DNA of 5,124 nt. Source: Gammaproteobacteria bacterium. Lineage in GTDB: Bacteria > Pseudomonadota > Gammaproteobacteria > Pseudomonadales > Porticoccaceae. Of this stretch, positions 1-5,124 are shown piece by piece. Each line of letters opens with the position of its first letter. The first letter of the stretch is position 1. The stretch covers positions 1 through 5,124 of the forward strand of contig SBGI01000076.1 in the NCBI GenBank assembly GCA_006227015.1, read 5' to 3'. Below the pieces are notes generated by a model. It ran no database searches. It saw only the letters and a list, made by a program, of their open reading frames with translations, and was not told the origin of the DNA. A program made the translations under genes and the position numbers.

Positions 1-521
1 AAGGTAATATTCCCTTTGAAATAGAAGAACAGGAAAATCAGGCCGAAAGACAGAATCGCCATATCCAGCAACTCAACGTTAAGGCCAATGGCTTCCAGGC
101 GCGATAATTGGGGCTCAAGATTCAATGCCAATTGCAGCTCTCCAACGCTATCGTCCAGCAAAGACAATTGCTGAATGATAAGAATTTCATTTTGATCAGA
201 CGTGGCTTCCCATGGATCCAGCGGGTACAACTGCTTACCGTCGTCTCGGAGAACACGAAGTCGCCAACCATCTCTGGTCTCTTGAGAATCCAGCAATTCA
301 AACATCTGAGAGTAATCGCGTTGTATCATTGGCGTGATTACCACCTTTCCCAACTGCTCAAGGGTCCCCTGGTTCGCCTCAATGAGCGCCTGGCGAATCG
401 CCGATTGTTGCATCGGCATGGACACAAATACCTTCAGCGCGAATGCAACAAAGAACAGCCCAAGAAACCATAGGGTTATGGCGGTTCTAAGTGGAGTAAA
501 CCTGCTACTCTGCCGGGTCAT
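1..521 (-). CDS. Membrane-anchored sensor protein, N-terminal part (partial, runs off left edge)
   Basis: Reading the minus strand from the ATG at 521 gives 173 uninterrupted codons to the window edge. Residues 14-34 form a hydrophobic helix after a basic N-terminus (R3, R7, R12). Residues 35-150 are a soluble, probably periplasmic, domain. Residues 151-168 (LLDMAILSFGLIFLFFYF) form a second helix followed by K169. This is the usual plan of a bacterial transmembrane sensor, with the signalling domain (GGDEF, EAL, histidine kinase or chemoreceptor) beyond position 1. The start is well supported: GAGGGA lies five bases upstream of the ATG. The ATG lies inside the end of the upstream binding-protein gene (17-base overlap), implying translational coupling and joint function. 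The periplasmic domain was not assigned to a family; it has a predicted mixed alpha/beta look (for example WRLRVLRDDGKQLYP and VGELQLALNL) that could be PAS/Cache-like. The output domain cannot be known from this window. Confidence 0.85.
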   Translation of the reverse strand, partial: MTRQSSRFTPLRTAITLWFLGLFFVAFALKVFVSMPMQQSAIRQALIEANQGTLEQLGKVVITPMIQRDYSQMFELLDSQETRDGWRLRVLRDDGKQLYPLDPWEATSDQNEILIIQQLSLLDDSVGELQLALNLEPQLSRLEAIGLNVELLDMAILSFGLIFLFFYFKGNIT

Positions 522-1401
522 AAAAATCCCTCATACCCCAGCTTTCCAGCATTGAATAGTCACTCATATCAGTAAATACAGGCTGCCCCATGGGTACGTC
601 CTTAAACAAGTGAGTCGTCGCAGGGTCTTCACCAAGTTCATACAACGTTTTTTGTATCTGCTCTCGTTGCTGGCGAGGCACCCGGGGATGCACACAGATT
701 GGATGGGGATTCATTTCCCTGGTTTGGTAAATAACACGCAGGTTATTCGTGATTTTCTCGGGTTGCTCCATGAATGTACGCGTCACGCCGCCACCCGCGA
801 CAGCGTCACCGAGCAGGACATTCAGGTACACAGATGGGTGAGTTTTCACATAGATGGGCACTATGTTAATGCCAAACAGGTTGTGCAGATCGGTTCTCAT
901 CAACAACGATGCACCAAGAGCATTGGGGGAAGGGAAAGCGATTTCCTTGCCATCAAGCTGTCTGACTTCATTTATGTCGCTATCTTTTCTTACAACAAGA
1001 ATACCTTTTAGTTGCTGGCTGCCATCCTTGATGACGGGCACATACCCTTGCGTCTGGTTTGCAATCACCGCGTGCCATGGATTGGCATAAATAATATCGA
1101 ACTCACCTTTTTGAAACGACGACTCAAATTCTGGAATCGTTTTACTGCCCAGCAACTTGAATGTATGGCCTGTTTTCAGGGACAGTTCATCGAGTATCGG
1201 CTGCCATATTTTGTGCAGCTTTTGCGCTTCAAACTGAGGTACAACACCTACAGTAAATTCTGCCGCCCTGGCTGAGTGAGCCACCGAAAGCCCCACCAGC
1301 ACAGCGGCCATCAACAACACTGCAAGCCGGGAAAAGACACGGTCTGTTTTCAACCTGATGTGACATTGAAAAGCATTTGCCAACTTACTCCGTGAATACA
1401 T
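505..1401 (-). CDS. PhnD-like periplasmic substrate-binding protein
   Basis: This 298-residue protein resembles the phosphate/phosphite/phosphonate-binding (PhnD, type 2 periplasmic binding) family. A basic N-region of about 25 residues, a hydrophobic stretch at 26-41 and SARAA at 43-47 form a signal peptide, probably cut after A46 or A47. The mature start (FTVGVVPQFEAQKLHKIWQP, 49-68) is the typical first strand and helix of the family. KGEFDIIYANPWHA (98-111) matches the conserved G-x-x-D-hydrophobic strand, LKGILVVRKDSDI (131-143) the hinge strand, and GDAVAGGGV (198-206) the second-lobe motif. The segment equivalent to the Ser-Thr-Ser-Gly ligand loop of PhnD reads FPSPNALGAS (156-165), so the ligand may not be a phosphonate. 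The start is supported by AGGTGGT four bases upstream. It lies eight bases after the porin stop and overlaps the downstream sensor gene by 17 bases. No ABC permease or ATPase gene is in the window, so a sensing role with the neighbouring membrane protein is inferred rather than transport. Confidence 0.88.
   Translation of the reverse strand: MYSRSKLANAFQCHIRLKTDRVFSRLAVLLMAAVLVGLSVAHSARAAEFTVGVVPQFEAQKLHKIWQPILDELSLKTGHTFKLLGSKTIPEFESSFQKGEFDIIYANPWHAVIANQTQGYVPVIKDGSQQLKGILVVRKDSDINEVRQLDGKEIAFPSPNALGASLLMRTDLHNLFGINIVPIYVKTHPSVYLNVLLGDAVAGGGVTRTFMEQPEKITNNLRVIYQTREMNPHPICVHPRVPRQQREQIQKTLYELGEDPATTHLFKDVPMGQPVFTDMSDYSMLESWGMRDFYDPAE
527..532 (-). promoter_or_regulatory. Ribosome binding site of the membrane sensor gene
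   Basis: GAGGGA lies five bases before the ATG at 521 and inside the last codons of the binding-protein gene. It fixes the start of the sensor reading frame and supports coupled translation. Confidence 0.7.
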
Positions 1402-1404
1402 GTG

Positions 1405-1411
1405 ACCACCT
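1405..1411 (-). promoter_or_regulatory. Ribosome binding site of the binding-protein gene
   Basis: AGGTGGT, one base away from the ideal AGGAGGT, lies four bases before the ATG at 1401. It overlaps the TAG stop of the porin gene (1410-1412), so porin and binding protein belong to one transcript, and ribosomes ending the porin frame would arrive at this site. Confidence 0.7.
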
Positions 1412-2855
1412 AAAAAGTTATCACTGTTTGCAGAAACCCATAGTGGGTATCAAATTTTTCACCAGAAACATTTTTAGCGAAATCTCCGGCGAAGAGATTG
1501 GTAAAACCAACCATCAGTTTTAAATTTCCCGGAAAAACATCCCACACAACCTTGGCCTCAAACTGGTCGCCAAGATCTGTGCCAGAATGACCACTGGGGT
1601 CGCGTAGTTTTGCCTTCGTCCATCCGTCCTTGCTGGAGGCAAGGGACATGTGTCTCAACGTCATCTCCATGGATATGGCCTTCGCTGGCGCAAGCGTTAG
1701 CCTCACACCGGGCGACTTGAGATTCTCTCTGCCGAATGCGCCATATATTCCAGTCGGACCAAATTCAAAGGCAGTGACCCCATACAGAGAATGAAAGCGA
1801 TTGTTATCACCATCGGTCGGGTTCCTGTCGCCACTCGCATAGTCAAACAAGAGTTCGAGGCGAGGATTCATCCCCGCATCAAAGCTGTAGCCCCACCCCA
1901 GATGGAGGTACCAGGCCTTATGATCCAGTGATTTTGCATCACTGTCGGATGCGCTACTGTGTGAGGCACCCCATTGGTAGTAACCTTCGGCATCGCCATA
2001 AAAGCTACCCCTCTTTGGCGTATTGAAGATGCGTCCCCCAGCTGTAGAGATATTGAAATTTGATGTCGGCAACAAGGCACTGTCTTTTTCTATCAATTAC
2101 AGGGCAGTAACTTCGGTTGTCCAACCACTCAGCAATAAAGGTGTTGATAGTGTCCCCCCGAAGAACCTGATCTTACTCGTCTCAACATCTGTCTGGTGTT
2201 CATTATCCAGTAAAGAATCGGGATCAGAGGGCAACCGGGTTACTGGCAGGAAGTAAAAAAGAGTCGCATTGAAGCTCTCTGACTTCCAATCAGACCTAAG
2301 ACCTGTAAACGTGTTCTCGGTGGCGCGAAAACGAGTGCTGGCAATCAACCTACGACTTCCCAGGTCCATCGTCTGCCGACCTAACTGAAAAGACAATTCG
2401 TCCGATTCATCAAAAATGTTCCTGGCTGTATAACCTACGTAAGTTTGTATAAGCTCAGAAGTATTGACGATAGCAGTGGAAATCGGCGAGCCATGATCAG
2501 CCCTTTCCTGACGAGCGTCCATAAACTCACCAACCAGGGAAAAGCCTTCAAAAACAAATTGGGCCTTAAGCTGGTTCCTGAACACAACCACCTGATCGCT
2601 ATCACCATGCCCGCTGCGATATTGCCCATCTAGTGACTCATAGCGGGTTAAACTCTTACCACTTAGCTGGAGTGTGCGACTATCAACCTTATCCTGGATA
2701 CGCCATGGATCAGCCATACAAAGTTGCGCGATAAAAAACATGCACGCGACTGGTAAAAGCGCGAACAATCTGGATAGTTGTTGATTCCCCAGATATACCG
2801 CATTGAACATCAAACTGATAAGCAGTTGGCAACCTCGGTTAAATGAGTTACTCAT
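1410..2855 (-). pseudogene. Outer-membrane porin, alginate-export type, interrupted by one in-frame stop
   Basis: Two stretches in the same frame (2855 to 2100 and 2096 to 1410) make one 481-codon gene if the TAA at 2097-2099 is read through. The N-terminal part (252 residues) has a hydrophobic segment at 30-46 and a likely cleavage site after A48 (LCMA/DPW), giving an unusually long signal peptide. The mature protein shows the alternating pattern of beta strands and alginate_exp-like stretches: LTRYESLDGQYRSG, VVVFRNQLKAQFVFEG, FQLGRQTMDLGSRRL and FTGLRSDWKSESFNATLFYF. The C-terminal part (228 residues) continues with YGVTAFEFGPTGIYGAFGRE and ends in a terminal Phe (LQTVITF), the usual BAM recognition signal. 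About 430 mature residues suits the family (AlgE is of similar size). The C-terminal half has no ribosome site and no ATG near its beginning, so it is not an independent gene. The start at 2855 has only a weak upstream GAG. Substrate unknown; the name does not imply alginate. Confidence is high for the family and moderate for true loss of function. Confidence 0.75.
2097..2099 (-). other. In-frame TAA stop splitting the porin gene
   Basis: The minus strand reads GCC CTG TAA TTG ATA GAA here. The protein before (TTEVTAL) and after (LIEKDSALLP) joins smoothly if the stop was a sense codon. A one-base change from TAT or TAC (Tyr) to TAA is the simplest origin, and Tyr would fit a beta strand. No frameshift is needed. 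It may be a real nonsense mutation or a sequencing error. Confidence 0.8.
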
Positions 2856-2899
2856 AAACTCTTAATTATTTTTTCTTCGGCACTTTACGTATCACCGGC

Positions 2900-2923
2900 G
2901 GATATTCATGTTTATGAAAATCC
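2900..2923. repeat. Inverted repeat between the EAL and porin genes
   Basis: Two 10-base arms, GGATATTCAT and ATGAAAATCC, are complementary at nine of ten positions around a GTTT loop. No run of T follows on the minus strand, so it does not look like an intrinsic terminator. It lies about where the 5' end of the porin transcript would be, which suits an operator or a 5' hairpin. The regulator is not known. Confidence 0.5.
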
Positions 2924-2928
2924 AGAAC

Positions 2929-2956
2929 AATTGATACCTACAATAACAGCTGTCAA
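2929..2956 (-). promoter_or_regulatory. Possible sigma70 promoter for the porin-binding protein-sensor unit
   Basis: A perfect -35 hexamer, TTGACA (2951-2956), starts immediately after the TAA of the EAL gene on the minus strand. The best -10 at an acceptable spacing is TCAATT (2929-2934, 16-base spacer), matching only three of six consensus bases. The 101-base gap before the porin gene, against spacings of -17 to +9 elsewhere, also argues for a transcription start here. The weak -10 suggests activator dependence or a chance -35 match. Confidence 0.3.
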
Positions 2957-4201
2957 TTACTGCCCAGGGCGCAGATTACTGACATTTTGAAGTGGCTTTA
3001 GATCACCCCTGTTATCAAGTTCAGAAAGCCAGCTTAACAAGGCTCGTGGGGGCATAGCCTTGGCAATAAACCACCCCTGCGCCTCGTCGCAGCCGATTTC
3101 CCTGAGCCAGTCATAGGTCTCGTAATCTTCCACACCTTCAGCAACAACATTGATTTTCAATTTTTTCGCCATCTCAATGGTATTTTCAACAATTACCCTG
3201 GAAGCAGAAGAGGTCTTTGCAGTCTGGATAAACTGCATATCAATTTTTACCTGGGTAAAGGGCAGCTTGCTGAATTGTGAGAGCGATGAATACCCGGTAC
3301 CAAAATCATCCATGGACACGCCATAGCCTTTCAGCCTCAGACGGGAAATGATTTCGTAGGCGTTGGAAAAATTTTCGGAAATTGAGGTTTCCGTCAATTC
3401 AAACTTTATCCGGTTCGCAGGGCATCCCATATCATCTGCAAGACGAGCTATATCTTCAGGAAAAGCTGCCTCCGTCAGTGCACAGGGAGGCAAATTAATG
3501 GAAAGTTCGGAACACACCGGCAGGTAATGTTTCATGATACGGCAACCGTTCATAACCCTCTCGGACACATACCTGAATAAAGGCAGAGACAGGTTATTCT
3601 CATCCACAATGGGCAGAAAGGCATTAGGGGGAACCATCCCCAGTTCGGGGTGGGGCCAGCGAATCAGAGCCTCGAGCCCAGCCAGTTCTCCTGTAGCCAG
3701 CCGCACCTGTGGCTGGTAATGCATTTCGAACTCGCCCTCATCCATTGCCCGCAGTACATCATCCAATGAAACCGGGTACTCCTTCGCCACATACATAGCT
3801 TTCTGGGGCTTTTCCTTCGCGAGAATCTTGCGCAGCTCAGAGATTCTGAAGGGCTTTTCGATAGACCCTGCCATCACCAGCCCTAACCCTTCACCGAAGT
3901 TGATGGCGGTCTCCAGCAAGCGTGTGTCATAGCCGCTGGCAAGGATAATACGTGACCTGGACCCGGCTTCCGCCAATTGTCGAAGACACTGGATGCCATC
4001 AAACTTTGGCATATTCAAGTCGAGAATGATCAGATCGTAAGACATCAGGTTTTGTGCAAAGAGATCTTCCCCCGACCCAATGGTCGTCGCACGATATCCC
4101 AATAGCGAAGCTGCCTCAGCCATGGTTTCTGCAACCTGTGGTTCATCGTCGACAATGGCAATGGTTGGACCGGTTGTTTGTAACATGCGTGACGAGTTCA
4201 T
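2957..4201 (-). CDS. REC-EAL response regulator, predicted c-di-GMP phosphodiesterase (RocR-like)
   Basis: This 414-residue cytoplasmic protein has an N-terminal receiver (about 12-130) and a C-terminal EAL domain (about 146-395), the plan of Pseudomonas RocR. The receiver has D18/D19, phosphoacceptor D61 (LIILDLNMP), S89 and K116 (EKPF). The EAL domain has the signature E177-A-L, N236, E268 (FELTET), E271, D298-D299 within DDFGTGYSS (loop 6), K319 and E355 (AEGVE). These correspond to the metal-binding and catalytic positions of RocR at a constant small offset, so hydrolysis of c-di-GMP to pGpG is expected, probably controlled by phosphorylation of D61. There is no GGDEF domain. The start at 4201 lies nine bases after the receiver gene stop; its ribosome site is weak (AGG twelve bases upstream), so coupling to the upstream gene is likely. 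The alternative Met6 has no better site. Its probable phosphate donor is the hybrid kinase two genes upstream. Confidence 0.95.
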   Translation of the reverse strand: MNSSRMLQTTGPTIAIVDDEPQVAETMAEAASLLGYRATTIGSGEDLFAQNLMSYDLIILDLNMPKFDGIQCLRQLAEAGSRSRIILASGYDTRLLETAINFGEGLGLVMAGSIEKPFRISELRKILAKEKPQKAMYVAKEYPVSLDDVLRAMDEGEFEMHYQPQVRLATGELAGLEALIRWPHPELGMVPPNAFLPIVDENNLSLPLFRYVSERVMNGCRIMKHYLPVCSELSINLPPCALTEAAFPEDIARLADDMGCPANRIKFELTETSISENFSNAYEIISRLRLKGYGVSMDDFGTGYSSLSQFSKLPFTQVKIDMQFIQTAKTSSASRVIVENTIEMAKKLKINVVAEGVEDYETYDWLREIGCDEAQGWFIAKAMPPRALLSWLSELDNRGDLKPLQNVSNLRPGQ

Positions 4202-4210
4202 CCTGTTAAT

Positions 4211-4606
4211 TTACCTATCTGACAGTAATGTTCTAAAGCAATCTTTCAATTCGGCAACCCGTACCGGTTTGGACAGGGCTTGCACCACCTGCACTCCCCA
4301 CTCAAGTGCGTCATTTTTACACTGCTCTAATAAATCCAGCCTGACACCGCTCAACAACACCACTTTTGTGGCAATTTTTTCGTCTGCAACCTCGCGCAGA
4401 ACATCCACACCATTCATGCCCGGCATGGCCAGATCAAGCACGAGCAAATCACTGTTTACTATAGCTCGCCCTAGATATTTGTCAGGTCTTACTGCGACGG
4501 CATCAAACCCCTGGTAACGGGCTATTGCACAGACAATATTGGCAAAATCACCATCGTCATCGATTACCAGAACCTTAGGTGCTGACTTTAGTATCTTGCT
4601 GTACAT
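4211..4606 (-). CDS. Stand-alone receiver-domain response regulator
   Basis: This 131-residue protein is a single CheY-type receiver domain with no output domain. The acidic pocket is D16-D17-D18 (VLVIDDD), the phosphoacceptor D58 (LLVLDLAMPGMNG), the switch residue S86 (LLSGV) and the conserved lysine K113 (LSKPV), so it should be phosphorylatable. The ATG at 4606 is chosen because AAAGGAG lies nine bases upstream; an in-frame TTG at 4615 would leave no room between that site and the start. The gene overlaps the end of the hybrid kinase gene by 32 bases in another frame and is followed nine bases later by the REC-EAL gene. It may be a phosphate sink or shuttle that competes with the REC-EAL protein for the same kinase, or act by protein contact; the sequence does not decide. 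The overall arrangement recalls VieS-VieA-VieB, but no orthology is claimed. Confidence 0.92.
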   Translation of the reverse strand: MYSKILKSAPKVLVIDDDGDFANIVCAIARYQGFDAVAVRPDKYLGRAIVNSDLLVLDLAMPGMNGVDVLREVADEKIATKVVLLSGVRLDLLEQCKNDALEWGVQVVQALSKPVRVAELKDCFRTLLSDR

Positions 4607-5124
4607 CTGCTTCAACTCCTTTGAAATTGCTTGGTGAGGTGTGGATATTGGCCTTTATGATCCTGCCCAGATCCCGCTTTCTAAACGGTTTAGTCAACAG
4701 GTTATCCCTGGCAAACAGGGTTTCAGAGGCTACCAGGCCAGTGAAACCACTCATGTAAACCACCTTGATTTTCGGATCGTGCTTTTTGGCCTCTTCCGCC
4801 AGCTGAATACCATCCACCTCACCTGGCATGACCACGTCCGTCAACAGCAGATCGAAGTGGGCACCGGCTTCCCTGAACAGAGAGAGTGCCTGCTCGCCAT
4901 TCTCAGCAGTTGTCACTTCATAGCCCAGGCTTCGCAGCCAGGTCGCACACGCCAGCAGCAACGCTTGTTCATCTTCAACCAGCAAGATACGACCGGAGCC
5001 AGAAAAGTCGTCACTGGACCACATGGGTTTGATCTTCCCGGCATTTACTTCAACGGATGGGATAGAGATCGAAACCGTGGTGCCGAACCCCTCTTCCGAA
5101 TAAATCTTGATAGTGCCGTTGGCG
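4575..5124 (-). CDS. Hybrid sensor histidine kinase, C-terminal part (partial, runs off right edge)
   Basis: The frame is open from the window edge to the TAA at 4575, giving 182 visible residues of a larger protein. The first 22 (ending SEEGFGTTVSISIP) are the last G-box and final strand of a histidine-kinase ATPase domain. After a linker of about 20 residues comes a fused receiver (visible residues 45-160) with E50/D51 (ILLVEDE), phosphoacceptor D96 (LLLTDVVMPG), S125 (YMSGFTG) and K145 (LLTKPF). A short polar tail follows, with no HPt domain. The internal Met at 5024 is not a real start: the upstream codons continue the kinase domain and no ribosome site precedes it. Membrane segments, input domain and phospho-histidine lie outside the window. 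It is the natural phosphate source for the two receiver proteins downstream. With no HPt here, phosphate could pass from the kinase histidine directly to them, with the fused receiver as regulator, or through an HPt encoded elsewhere. Confidence 0.93.
   Translation of the reverse strand, partial: ANGTIKIYSEEGFGTTVSISIPSVEVNAGKIKPMWSSDDFSGSGRILLVEDEQALLLACATWLRSLGYEVTTAENGEQALSLFREAGAHFDLLLTDVVMPGEVDGIQLAEEAKKHDPKIKVVYMSGFTGLVASETLFARDNLLTKPFRKRDLGRIIKANIHTSPSNFKGVEADVQQDTKVST
4616..4622 (-). promoter_or_regulatory. Ribosome binding site of the stand-alone receiver gene
   Basis: AAAGGAG ends nine bases before the ATG at 4606, inside the hybrid kinase coding sequence. It decides in favour of that ATG over the upstream TTG at 4615, which it would touch. 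Confidence 0.65.

Noticed and set aside
108..473. Plus-strand open frame opposite the membrane sensor gene
   Set aside because: It mirrors the minus-strand sensor frame, has no recognisable domain, and is explained as a shadow of that gene.
610..1275. Plus-strand open frames opposite the binding-protein gene
   Set aside because: They overlap a clear PhnD-like protein on the other strand and show no family features.
505..1401. Part of a phosphonate uptake operon (phnCDE)
   Set aside because: No ATPase or permease gene is adjacent; the overlapping neighbour is a sensor-like membrane protein and the ligand loop differs from PhnD.
1410..2096. C-terminal porin half as an independent gene starting at TTG 2096
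   Set aside because: There is no ribosome site, the TTG directly follows the stop, and the product would lack a signal peptide.
2094..2100. Identical CAATTAC at the porin stop and at the EAL gene stop (2954-2960)
   Set aside because: Seven shared bases around a TAA codon are expected by chance, with no wider similarity.
2115..2126. Short palindrome GGTTG-TC-CAACC near the in-frame stop, as a read-through signal
   Set aside because: The loop is only two bases, and it lies on the 5' side of the stop in the transcript, whereas stimulatory structures lie on the 3' side.
2900..2923. Inverted repeat as an intrinsic terminator for the EAL gene
   Set aside because: The stem is AT-rich and no T-run follows on the minus strand.
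4080..4517. Plus-strand open frame of 145 codons opposite the two receiver domains
   Set aside because: Both strands cannot reasonably code here; the minus-strand receivers carry all conserved residues and the plus-strand product is low-complexity Ser/Thr-rich.
4607..4615. TTG start at 4615 for the stand-alone receiver
   Set aside because: The AAAGGAG site would directly abut the TTG, whereas the ATG at 4606 has a workable nine-base spacing.
4575..5024. A separate 149-residue response regulator starting at the Met at 5024
   Set aside because: The frame stays open upstream and encodes the last motif of a histidine-kinase ATPase domain, and no ribosome site precedes that Met; it is the receiver part of a hybrid kinase.

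Overview
The window looks like a chromosomal signalling region from a Gammaproteobacterium, possibly a marine or environmental one. The grounds are protein style (a RocR-like REC-EAL regulator, an alginate-export-type outer-membrane porin, a PhnD-type periplasmic binding protein) and roughly balanced base composition; the genus cannot be fixed. All six supported genes lie on the minus strand, so transcription runs from right to left. No RNA genes, CRISPR arrays, insertion sequences or tRNAs were seen, and there is no gene-free stretch over 300 bases; the only real gap is about 100 bases (2856-2956).

Right half (5124 to 2957): a signalling cluster. It begins with the C-terminal end of a hybrid histidine kinase (end of the ATPase domain plus a fused receiver). 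Next comes a stand-alone receiver protein whose start overlaps the kinase gene by 32 bases. After a 9-base gap there is a REC-EAL protein with every expected c-di-GMP phosphodiesterase residue. No DNA-binding output is visible, so the readable output of this phosphorelay is c-di-GMP breakdown.

The gap at 2856-2956 holds a perfect TTGACA hexamer directly after the EAL stop codon and a 24-base inverted repeat where an operator or 5' hairpin would sit. It probably starts a second transcription unit, although read-through from the first cannot be excluded.

Left half (2855 to 1): an outer-membrane porin of the alginate-export type, broken by one in-frame TAA. Eight bases later comes a PhnD-like periplasmic binding protein. 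Overlapping that gene's end by 17 bases is the start of a two-helix membrane sensor that runs off the left edge. No ABC permease or ATPase accompanies the binding protein. The likeliest reading is a sensing unit: the porin admits a ligand, the binding protein captures it, and the membrane protein reports it. If the missing cytoplasmic part of the sensor is a GGDEF/EAL or kinase module, the two halves of the window would form one c-di-GMP circuit; that part is inference.
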